Positions 1 through 4,392 of a stretch of 6,088 nucleotides of DNA are shown here, piece after piece. The DNA comes from Caryophanales bacterium UBA3935 (lineage in GTDB: Bacteria > Bacillota_I > Bacilli_A > ML615J-28 > CAG-698), in contig DGED01000017.1 in the NCBI GenBank assembly GCA_002385755.1, positions 1-6,088 on the forward strand, in the 5' to 3' direction. A program made the position numbers and the translations under genes. Every line of letters starts with the position of its first letter. Within the stretch, counting starts at the first letter, position 1. The notes under the pieces were generated by a model, which saw only the letters and a program-made list of their open reading frames with translations, ran no database searches and had not been told where the DNA came from.

Positions 1-59
1 TTGATCAAATTACGCAATATTTCTTTCCCTTTTTCGAGATGGTTTTCGTAGCCGTTCAT
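1..59 (-). CDS. 5' end of an unidentified gene (partial, runs off left edge)
   Basis: Only the first 19 codons are visible, reading MNGYENHLEKGKEILRNLI. I do not recognise the family from so little. The start is supported by an AAGGAG Shine-Dalgarno core 9 nt upstream of the ATG, an open frame to the window edge, and a promoter-like pair at 118-146 pointing the same way. The visible N-terminus is charged and helical-looking, with no signal peptide. It is transcribed divergently from yigZ across a 168-bp AT-rich intergenic region. A chance open frame of this length is possible, so the call rests mostly on the ribosome binding site. Confidence 0.55.
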   Translation of the reverse strand, partial: MNGYENHLEKGKEILRNLI

Positions 60-117
60 CGATTACAACTCCTTTCCGAATTATTCTCCGACAAATATAG
101 ATTTGTTTGCAAATATA

Positions 118-146
118 ATTATACCCTAAAACGCGCGGAATTTCTA
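118..146 (-). promoter_or_regulatory. Putative sigma-A promoter of the left-edge gene
   Basis: Read on the minus strand, a TATAAT -10 hexamer (118-123) lies 17 bp from a TAGAAA -35-like hexamer (141-146, 4 of 6 to TTGACA). A perfect TTGACA also occurs further upstream on this strand (153-158), but it is 29 bp from the -10, too far to pair with it. The location just upstream of the left-edge gene supports a promoter, but the -35 is weak. Confidence 0.5.
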
Positions 147-183
147 TATTATTGTCAATATTTTTACATGTTTTAATTTTTTC

Positions 184-212
184 TTCACTTATGGGCCGAA
201 ATCCGTTATAAT
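184..212 (+). promoter_or_regulatory. Putative sigma-A promoter of yigZ, with very short leader
   Basis: A TATAAT -10 (207-212) is preceded at 17 bp by TTCACT (184-189, 4 of 6 to TTGACA). Transcription would begin near 218-220, leaving a leader of only about 8-10 nt. That leader still carries the GGTGAT Shine-Dalgarno (219-224) just before the ATG at 228. Confidence 0.5.
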
Positions 213-227
213 AAATATGGTGATTTC

Positions 228-806
228 ATGTATATTCTTGCCCAAGCGACGTCGTTTGAACAAATAATTAACCGCAGCCGTTTTATTTGTTATCTGTATC
301 CGGCAAATACGGCCGACGAGGCGGCGGAGCTTTTAAAACAGATAAAAAAGCGCCATTATGACGCCACGCACCACTGTTACGCCTATATTCTCGGCGAAAC
401 CGGGGCGACCGCCAGGAACAACGATGACGGCGAGCCGGCCGGGACCGCCGGCGCCGTTATCTATGAAGTGTTAAAAAAAAATGAACTCACGAATACCTTG
501 GCGATTGTGGTCCGTTATTTCGGGGGCATTAAACTGGGAGCGGGCGGATTAATCCGAGCTTACGGCGGCACCGTCGCGAAAGCGATTGAGACCGTAAATA
601 AAATTAAAATTGAAAAAACCATTTCTCTAACCATTGAAGTCGATTATGCATTCTACGATCAAATAGAAAAAAATCTGGAACCGTTCCAGACCGAAAAAAT
701 ATTTTCAGATAAAGTTATCATTAAGCTAAAAGTTCCCGAAAATAGAAATGAGTCTTTGACGCGAGAATTAACTAATATCACGGGCGGAAACATTAAGATC
801 TTATGA
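228..806 (+). CDS. yigZ: YigZ/YvyE family protein (IMPACT family, UPF0029 plus DUF1949)
   Basis: This is a cytoplasmic 192-residue protein of the YigZ/IMPACT family. The family is conserved in bacteria and related to the eukaryotic translation regulator IMPACT; its bacterial role is still poorly defined. Family blocks seen in order are RSRFI (16-20), YDATHHCYAY (44-53), NDDGEPAGTAG (65-75) and VRYFGGIKLGAGGLIRAYG (95-113), which make up the UPF0029 domain. A short alpha/beta DUF1949-type domain follows at about 130-192. Length is slightly below the usual 200-220, mainly from a compact N-terminus. The start follows a GGTGAT ribosome binding site, and no other start codon lies close upstream. 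It is monocistronic and ends inside the last codons of the convergent spoIIID. Family assignment is very secure; the molecular function is not. Confidence 0.95.
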   Translation: MYILAQATSFEQIINRSRFICYLYPANTADEAAELLKQIKKRHYDATHHCYAYILGETGATARNNDDGEPAGTAGAVIYEVLKKNELTNTLAIVVRYFGGIKLGAGGLIRAYGGTVAKAIETVNKIKIEKTISLTIEVDYAFYDQIEKNLEPFQTEKIFSDKVIIKLKVPENRNESLTRELTNITGGNIKIL

Positions 807-833
807 TTCTTGTTCCGCCTTTTCTTGTTTTTC
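783..833 (+). terminator. Rho-independent terminator of yigZ, overlapping the spoIIID 3' end
   Basis: GGCGGAA (783-789) pairs with TTCCGCC (813-819), and the pairing extends inward as CA/TG if one A is bulged. A T-rich tract follows (820-833, interrupted by C and G). The loop is long (about 20 nt) and contains the palindrome AAGATCTT (795-802). The structure spans the yigZ stop codon and lies partly within the last codons of spoIIID. It has a U-tract only in the yigZ direction. Confidence 0.6.
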
Positions 834-1076
834 TTTAATGAACCTTCTTCTGGTCGCTTCGCCGCCCCGGATGTGCCTGACGGATTTATTATATTCCAGG
901 AGATTTCTTACTTCTAAAAAAAGATTTTTATTTAATAAAGGGAGCCGTTCTGTTAAATCCTTGTGAACCGTGCTTTTCGAACAATCCACCTTTTTCGCAA
1001 CGCCCCGAACCGTGCTTTTATCGGCTAAGAAAATTTCAGCGGCTTTTAGAACTCTCAGCTTGATATCATAATCCAT
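801..1076 (-). CDS. spoIIID: SpoIIID, mother-cell sporulation transcription regulator
   Basis: SpoIIID is a small DNA-binding regulator that, in Bacillus subtilis, activates and represses many genes in the mother cell under sigma-E and helps switch on sigK. This 91-residue protein matches the family in length and in its hallmark segments: a helix-turn-helix around residues 22-41 containing SKSTVHKDLTERLP (33-46), and HIRGGEATRRR (68-78) in the basic C-terminal part that contributes to DNA binding. The tail is Lys/Glu/Gln-rich. An ATG 11 codons upstream (1109) is in frame, but I chose 1076: GGAGGT (1084-1089) sits 7 nt before it, and a sigma-E-like -10 overlaps the upstream ATG. The gene is monocistronic as far as seen, divergent from the ABC operon and convergent with yigZ. 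No mbl gene follows, although mbl often neighbours spoIIID in other Bacillota. Confidence 0.95.
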   Translation of the reverse strand: MDYDIKLRVLKAAEIFLADKSTVRGVAKKVDCSKSTVHKDLTERLPLLNKNLFLEVRNLLEYNKSVRHIRGGEATRRRFIKEKQEKAEQES

Positions 1077-1083
1077 ACTTCTT

Positions 1084-1089
1084 ACCTCC
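1084..1089 (-). promoter_or_regulatory. Shine-Dalgarno that fixes the spoIIID start
   Basis: GGAGGT on the minus strand lies 7 nt before the ATG at 1076. The alternative ATG at 1109 has no such site, so translation should begin at 1076. Confidence 0.9.
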
Positions 1090-1098
1090 ACGCAATAC

Positions 1099-1127
1099 AA
1101 TATATGCATACCTTGATTAGATTATGA
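1099..1127 (-). promoter_or_regulatory. Sigma-E-like promoter of spoIIID
   Basis: On the minus strand, TCATAAT (1121-1127) and CATATATT (1099-1106) are separated by 14 bp. As I recall the Bacillus sigma-E consensus, it is roughly KMATATT, 14-15 bp, CATACAnT, so each half differs by one base here. Predicted transcription starts near 1092, only a few bases before the GGAGGT ribosome binding site. This agrees with the known sigma-E dependence of spoIIID. It is inferred from consensus matching only. Confidence 0.65.
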
Positions 1128-1181
1128 AATCAAAAAATATTCCAAAGGAATAATGCCTATTGAATTATCTCTTCGACGCGA

Positions 1182-1210
1182 TTGACTTTTACCTCGATTT
1201 AATGTATACT
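1182..1210 (+). promoter_or_regulatory. Sigma-A promoter of the ABC operon
   Basis: TTGACT (1182-1187) and TATACT (1205-1210) are each one base off the ideal hexamers and are spaced by exactly 17 bp, the best vegetative promoter in the window. Transcription would start near 1217. The ribosome binding site GAGAGG (1226-1231) precedes the ATG at 1244. I see no convincing operator palindrome over it and no adjacent GntR-type regulator gene. Confidence 0.8.
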
Positions 1211-1243
1211 TAAAATAACTTATAAGAGAGGAATAGCGCGTAA

Positions 1244-2125
1244 ATGTCGGTTCTGGTGTGCGAAAAAATCACGAAAATTAGAAAAAAGCAACCCTCAATC
1301 CGGAATTTCAGTTACAATTTTCTCGACAACCAAATTTACGCGGTAGTCGGAAAAAGCGATTCCGGGAAGGAATTGCTTCTTGAGATTTTATCCGCCAGGA
1401 CCAAAGCCGACTCGGGCAACATATACCTTGACGGCGAACCTTTCCCGAACAACAGGAAAATGAGCGGGCGGTTGTGTTACCTTGCCAACGATTCCGAATT
1501 TCCCGGTCATTTGCGCGTGAAAACTATTTGCAGGATTATGGAGTCGTTTTATCCCAAGTGGGATAACGGGTATGCGTATGAACTGCTTGATTTTTTTAAA
1601 TTTGATCCGGGGAAAATGTTTAAAAACCTGGAAAAGAATCAAAAACAATTATTAATCGGGATTCTTGGCCTGGCTTCCAGGGCGAACGTTACGGTGCTGA
1701 ACAATCCGCTCGACAGCGTCGATATCAAGGACCGCTTTGAATATTTTAATTTTTTATACGACCATCACCTGCGCTACCCGCGCACCGTGATAATTTCAAC
1801 CAACCATATCGACGAACTTGAGTCCATCGCCGGAAGGATTTTATTTCTCGACAAGGGAATCTTGTTCGAAAACTTCACGGTTGAAGAAATCCGCGATAAT
1901 TTTCGCTATTTAAGCGGGAAATCGGAAGTGTTGCGCTCGCTTGTTTCCAACATAAAGATTATCGGCTACGAGGAAAGGGATAATTATTTGACCGTATGCG
2001 TCCCGCGGCGGCTCTCAAAAGACGAGACAAGAAAATTTCAAAGATACTTGATTAACATATCGGAAGTCCCGGCGCATAAGGTCTTTATTTATCTTGTTAA
2101 TTTACGCGAATTAAAAGGAATATAG
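1244..2125 (+). CDS. ABC transporter nucleotide-binding subunit with degenerate catalytic motifs
   Basis: This 293-residue protein has the fold order of an ABC ATPase subunit of the drug/peptide-exporter type (YtrB/CcmA-like). It includes the FYPKWD segment at 102-107 that resembles YtrB-type subunits. Nearly every catalytic motif is altered. Walker A is GKSDSGKE (36-43), with Glu in place of Ser/Thr. The Q-loop position appears to be Asn82. The signature is LEKNQ (129-133) instead of LSGGQ or LSKGM. Walker B and catalytic Glu are NN (153-154) instead of DE. The Walker A lysine (K42), D-loop Asp160 and H-loop His188 remain. A C-terminal extension of about 80 residues follows. An in-frame TAA immediately before the ATG fixes the start. 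The frame is intact and it is co-transcribed with the membrane gene 1 bp downstream, so it is probably a functional protein, but ATP hydrolysis is doubtful. Substrate unknown. Confidence 0.85.
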   Translation: MSVLVCEKITKIRKKQPSIRNFSYNFLDNQIYAVVGKSDSGKELLLEILSARTKADSGNIYLDGEPFPNNRKMSGRLCYLANDSEFPGHLRVKTICRIMESFYPKWDNGYAYELLDFFKFDPGKMFKNLEKNQKQLLIGILGLASRANVTVLNNPLDSVDIKDRFEYFNFLYDHHLRYPRTVIISTNHIDELESIAGRILFLDKGILFENFTVEEIRDNFRYLSGKSEVLRSLVSNIKIIGYEERDNYLTVCVPRRLSKDETRKFQRYLINISEVPAHKVFIYLVNLRELKGI

Positions 2126-2126
2126 C

Positions 2127-2786
2127 ATGAATGTAATTCAATCGATAAAGCTTCGTTATTTTACTTACCGGCTTTTTTACGTTTCTTTTCTTATTTTGAA
2201 TTATCTCACGGCCGCCGTTGTTATGTTTGCCTTTAAAGATCCCGGCCGCCTGGCGCGTCATTTGACCGTCGGATACATAATCGCGTCCCTGATATTCAGC
2301 TTTTTGCTGGGTATTTACGAATATCAGGTTCTTTATCCCAAATATTTGAATTTAAGCAATATTAAACGCGATTTTTATTGGGGTTCGCTGTTGGGAAATA
2401 TTATCAATTCCGTTGTCCTCGTTCTTAATTTTCTTATTTTCTATGTTTTCATCAACTCCCTTGTCGCTAACGAAATTACGTTTGTATTCCCTTATAAAAC
2501 TTCGGTGTATTTTTTTTTCGGGGAAGCGTTGTGCCTCGCTTTTGTCGGGGCTAACGTTTTTACGGTAATGCTGAGAAAACTGGTCTTTGTTATTAAAATA
2601 TCGCTTTTGGTCGCGATCGGTTTGTTCGGATATTATTTGCCGGGAATAATAAAATTTTGGGATAATAATATTGTGGAATACATGACACGCATAAACGCGA
2701 GCGTCCGCTTGTTATTAATCGTCTTGAGCGGAAGCGTTCTACTATACGCCGTTTTTTACTACGCTTTCTTTAAATATCGAAAGTAA
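2127..2786 (+). CDS. Polytopic membrane protein, probable ABC-2-type permease subunit
   Basis: A 219-residue hydrophobic protein with about six predicted membrane segments (near residues 14-36, 46-66, 86-112, 126-149, 152-173 and 192-214) and a short basic C-terminus. I recognise no specific family motif. The role as membrane partner of the upstream nucleotide-binding protein is inferred from topology and context: it starts 1 bp after that gene's stop, shares its promoter, and has its own AAGGA ribosome binding site (2115-2119) 7 nt before the ATG. It is small for an ABC-2 permease, so it would probably act as a homodimer. The substrate cannot be predicted. It could instead be a membrane protein whose partner is a regulatory rather than energising ATPase homologue. 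Confidence 0.7.
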   Translation: MNVIQSIKLRYFTYRLFYVSFLILNYLTAAVVMFAFKDPGRLARHLTVGYIIASLIFSFLLGIYEYQVLYPKYLNLSNIKRDFYWGSLLGNIINSVVLVLNFLIFYVFINSLVANEITFVFPYKTSVYFFFGEALCLAFVGANVFTVMLRKLVFVIKISLLVAIGLFGYYLPGIIKFWDNNIVEYMTRINASVRLLLIVLSGSVLLYAVFYYAFFKYRK

Positions 2787-2794
2787 ACTAATAA

Positions 2795-2823
2795 TAAAAA
2801 AAGCGCCGGCTTGTTTCCGCGCT
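2795..2823 (-). terminator. GC-rich stem-loop with U-tract, minus-strand terminator
   Basis: AGCGCCGG (2802-2809) pairs with CCGCGCT (2817-2823), with one bulged C and a 7-nt loop. On the minus strand the stem is followed by an uninterrupted run of T (complement of 2795-2801). It would act as a second, backup terminator for spoIIQ transcription. Confidence 0.65.
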
Positions 2824-2836
2824 CCTGTTTATAAGC

Positions 2837-2878
2837 AAAATAAAAACTACTTTTACGGCTTATCCTAAAAAGTAGTTT
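2837..2878 (-). terminator. First terminator downstream of spoIIQ
   Basis: AAACTACTTTT (2844-2854) and AAAAGTAGTTT (2868-2878) form a perfect 11-bp inverted repeat with a 13-nt loop. Reading on the minus strand, the stem runs into TTATTTT (2837-2843), a usable U-tract. It lies 35 bp beyond the spoIIQ stop codon. Confidence 0.65.
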
Positions 2879-2885
2879 ATCGGCT

Positions 2886-2914
2886 GTCTTTATCTTTGGA
2901 TAAAGACTTTTTTT
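2886..2914 (+). terminator. Terminator of the ABC operon
   Basis: GTCTTTATC (2886-2894) and GATAAAGAC (2899-2907) form a perfect 9-bp stem with a TTTG loop, followed on the plus strand by seven T (2908-2914). The T-tract ends on the spoIIQ stop codon, so the plus-strand transcript would extend to the very end of spoIIQ. Confidence 0.8.
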
Positions 2915-3566
2915 ATTGAAGAATGCCGGGTAGTTCGTCGACTTTTTTCCCAAATACGAGTTCTGGATTAATTTCAATATTATTGTATTTGAATTGGAAA
3001 TGAACGTGATTCCCGGCGGAGCTGTCGTATTCGTTGGTGCCGCTTGTGCCGATGACCGCTCCTTGTTCGACTTCTTCGCCTTCGTTAACTGTGATCGAAC
3101 CTAAACTCATATACTCGGTGACGATACCGTCGCCATGATCGATCGTCACGCATTTACCGTACACGGGACTGTCGGTTACCTTGCTCACCGTGCCGCTCAA
3201 ACAAGCGACAACTTCAAACTCTTGGTCATTTATTGCGTAAGAAACCCCTTTGCTCATATAATATTTGGACCCGAAAACAATAATCGATATTAATTGATCT
3301 TCGGACGGGGAATCATAACTCCAAAACTTCCTTACTATTTCAAATTCCGTGCCCTTGTGCGGCATAATGACCGTCTCGTAAACGACATCGTCATCGTCGT
3401 CATCATCGTCGTCGTCGTTATTTTGGGTGGGTGGTTCTATCGGTTTTTCTTTAGGCTCCAGAAGATTTAATGAAATAAAAAACACGCTAAAAACCAATAT
3501 CAATACGCCAATAAAAAGAAAGCGTTGCGCTTTTTCCTTGGACATTTTATTAATCCAATTCTTCAA
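2913..3566 (-). CDS. spoIIQ: SpoIIQ, forespore LytM-domain protein of the engulfment complex
   Basis: SpoIIQ is a forespore membrane protein that in B. subtilis binds mother-cell SpoIIIAH across the intermembrane space, supporting engulfment and the feeding-tube channel. This 217-residue protein has a short basic cytoplasmic tail, one membrane segment (about 16-34), an acidic linker with ten consecutive Asp (51-60) and a LytM/M23 domain (about 75-205). Segments such as LSGTVSKV (123-130) and GNHVHF (185-190) match Bacillus SpoIIQ closely. The zinc site is broken as in Bacillus: the HxxxD motif is SKGVS (105-109), losing both His and Asp, while HVH (187-189) remains. The start is TTG at 3566, placed 8 nt after GAGG of a GAGGTGAT ribosome binding site. 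An ATG 16 codons upstream (3614) lies beyond the promoter-like sequence, and the internal ATG at residue 8 has only a weak site. Confidence 0.93.
   Translation of the reverse strand: MKNWINKMSKEKAQRFLFIGVLILVFSVFFISLNLLEPKEKPIEPPTQNNDDDDDDDDDDVVYETVIMPHKGTEFEIVRKFWSYDSPSEDQLISIIVFGSKYYMSKGVSYAINDQEFEVVACLSGTVSKVTDSPVYGKCVTIDHGDGIVTEYMSLGSITVNEGEEVEQGAVIGTSGTNEYDSSAGNHVHFQFKYNNIEINPELVFGKKVDELPGILQ
3387..3416 (-). repeat. Ten-codon aspartate run in SpoIIQ (GAC/GAT triplets)
   Basis: Ten consecutive Asp codons, a mixture of GAC and GAT, form a low-complexity triplet tract between the membrane anchor and the LytM domain. The mixed codons argue against very recent slippage, although length variation between strains is plausible. 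Confidence 0.9.
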
Positions 3567-3608
3567 AATTATCACCTCGCTTGTATTATTTACAACGAGG
3601 TGATAATT
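3567..3608 (-). promoter_or_regulatory. Long inverted repeat sequestering the spoIIQ ribosome binding site
   Basis: A perfect 13-bp inverted repeat (AATTATCACCTCG at 3567-3579, its complement at 3596-3608) encloses a second 5-bp stem (TTGTA 3581-3585, TACAA 3591-3595), with one unpaired base and a 5-nt loop. In minus-strand RNA the 3' arm contains the spoIIQ ribosome binding site GAGGTGAT (3571-3578), and the 5' arm is its exact complement. The hairpin ends directly against the TTG start codon. It could act as an RNA switch on read-through transcripts, or as a DNA operator over the promoter. Confidence 0.85.
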
Positions 3609-3613
3609 ATACA
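3584..3613 (-). promoter_or_regulatory. Sigma-F-like promoter of spoIIQ, inside the inverted repeat
   Basis: On the minus strand, TGTATA (3608-3613) and GTAAATAATA (3584-3593) are 14 bp apart. Against my recollection of the sigma-F consensus (WGCATA, 14-15 bp, GGNRANAMTW), each half has a single mismatch. Transcription would start near 3578, at the first bases of the ribosome binding site, so that RNA would lack the 5' arm of the hairpin. spoIIQ is a known sigma-F target in B. subtilis. The call is by consensus only. Confidence 0.6.
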
Positions 3614-3626
3614 AAAAAATATTTAC

Positions 3627-3845
3627 TTATATTACCGAGGCGATTCTTTCGATGACATAAATAAAGGCAAAAGCTGTTAAAAATGCCATTAAAAAACTAA
3701 TCAAAGTCATCAAAAAACGGATTTGCCAAGTTGATGCCCGGTGAAAAAGATTTGAAAACTTAAGAGCCATTAAAGCCCGGTAATTAAGGGGCACCAAAAC
3801 AATAATAATAAACAAAAACCACATCGTAAGGATTTTGTCAAACAT
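3627..3845 (-). CDS. DUF1146 (YwzB-like) small membrane protein
   Basis: A 72-residue integral membrane protein with two hydrophobic helices (about 5-23 and 44-65) flanking a short polar loop containing NYRALMALKF (21-30). Size, topology and this segment fit the DUF1146/YwzB family of unknown function found in Bacillota near atp, murA and spoIID/spoIIQ genes; here it lies directly upstream of spoIIQ. I chose the ATG at 3845 because GGAGG stands 6 nt before it. The frame stays open further upstream, but that stretch only shadows the adenosyltransferase gene. It overlaps the end of that gene by 8 bp, suggesting coupled translation. No terminator is evident after it, so transcripts may continue into spoIIQ. 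Confidence 0.75.
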   Translation of the reverse strand: MFDKILTMWFLFIIIVLVPLNYRALMALKFSNLFHRASTWQIRFLMTLISFLMAFLTAFAFIYVIERIASVI

Positions 3846-4332
3846 GTTTTTCCTCCGCGTATCTGGCCATGACAAACAATAAATCGGACAACCGATTGAC
3901 ATATGCGATAACGGCGGACGCGACTTCCGCCTGCCGGGAATAAGCCACGATTCTTCTTTCCAAACGCCGCGCGACAACGCGGGCGGCGTGGAGAGAATTT
4001 CCCGAAAGCGTCTCTCCCGGCAAAACAAAATCGGTCAAAGGCGCTATCTTCGCCTGATAATAATCGATTTTGTTTTCGACGCGGCTCACGCTCTCGGCGG
4101 TGATTTCCCCGTCTTTTCCCAGCAAAGCGCCGCTTAAGGATCTCAGCTTTCCGACAAGTTCTAAAAGTTCGTCTTTTAGCCCGCTATCCTTTTGATGATG
4201 CGATGCCGCCATAATCGCGACCGCCAATTCGTCAATCGCGCCCAGGCACTCGATAATAATATCGTCTTTATAAACGCGACCGCCGATGATATCTGTTTTC
4301 TTGTCATCGCCTTTTTTCGTATATATTTTCAT
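3838..4332 (-). CDS. pduO: PduO-type cob(I)alamin adenosyltransferase
   Basis: This enzyme transfers the adenosyl group of ATP to the cobalt of cob(I)alamin, producing adenosylcobalamin in the cytoplasm. The 164-residue protein has the PduO/MMAB order of motifs: YTKKGDDKKT (4-13), IECLGAIDEL (27-36), FVLPG (102-106), ARRLERR (121-127) and NRLSDLLFVMARY (146-158), with the ATP-binding Arg and Asn regions intact. In the N-terminal motif, usually GDxGxT, the second Gly is Lys11, a mild departure. The start has GGAGGG about 6 nt upstream. It has its own promoter-like sequence in the 60-bp gap after the polysaccharide gene, and its last codons hold the ribosome binding site of the DUF1146 gene. 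No other cobalamin genes or B12-dependent enzymes are in view. It is a single-domain protein, the usual length for the family. Confidence 0.92.
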   Translation of the reverse strand: MKIYTKKGDDKKTDIIGGRVYKDDIIIECLGAIDELAVAIMAASHHQKDSGLKDELLELVGKLRSLSGALLGKDGEITAESVSRVENKIDYYQAKIAPLTDFVLPGETLSGNSLHAARVVARRLERRIVAYSRQAEVASAVIAYVNRLSDLLFVMARYAEEKHV

Positions 4333-4341
4333 TATACCCTC

Positions 4342-4356
4342 CGGGTCTATAACCCG
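4342..4356 (-). other. Small GC-rich hairpin in the leader of the adenosyltransferase gene
   Basis: In minus-strand RNA, CGGGT and ACCCG form a 5-bp stem with a TATAG loop, immediately followed by the GGAGGG ribosome binding site. With no U-tract it is not a terminator. It may only keep the ribosome binding site accessible, or have no role. Confidence 0.4.
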
Positions 4357-4361
4357 AATAT

Positions 4362-4390
4362 ATTATAACACGACAACGCCGTTCGCACAA
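4362..4390 (-). promoter_or_regulatory. Putative promoter of the adenosyltransferase-DUF1146 unit
   Basis: TATAAT (4362-4367 on the minus strand) has TTGTGC (4385-4390) 17 bp upstream. The -10 is perfect, but the -35 keeps only the TTG core. It lies in the short gap after the polysaccharide operon, so some expression could also come from read-through of that operon. Confidence 0.5.
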
Positions 4391-4392
4391 TA

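Noticed and set aside
1198..1216. GTATAC-centred palindrome over the -10 of the ABC promoter as a GntR-type operator
   Set aside because: Only the central six bases are symmetric; pairing fails immediately outside them, and no GntR gene is adjacent.
1388..1648. Open frame on the minus strand, 86 codons, inside the ABC ATPase gene
   Set aside because: It is antisense to a well-supported gene, has no ribosome binding site and no recognisable protein features.
2759..2977. Open frame on the minus strand, 72 codons, across the permease end and the terminator cluster
   Set aside because: It runs through three stem-loops and overlaps the spoIIQ end in another frame; the product is low-complexity and basic, with no family resemblance.
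3567..3608. The spoIIQ leader inverted repeat as a rho-independent terminator of the DUF1146 gene
   Set aside because: The stem is long, but it is followed directly by TTG and coding sequence with no U-tract beyond two bases, so termination is a weaker explanation than control of translation or a DNA operator.
3846..4028. Upstream extension of the DUF1146 gene (61 further in-frame codons)
   Set aside because: These codons lie within the adenosyltransferase gene in another frame; the Arg/Pro-rich product is typical of a shadow frame, and a strong ribosome binding site marks the start at 3845.
4333..4392. Possible cobalamin riboswitch upstream of the adenosyltransferase
   Set aside because: The gap is only 60 bp and holds a promoter-like sequence and a 5-bp hairpin; a B12 riboswitch needs about 200 nt, and no B12-box is visible.
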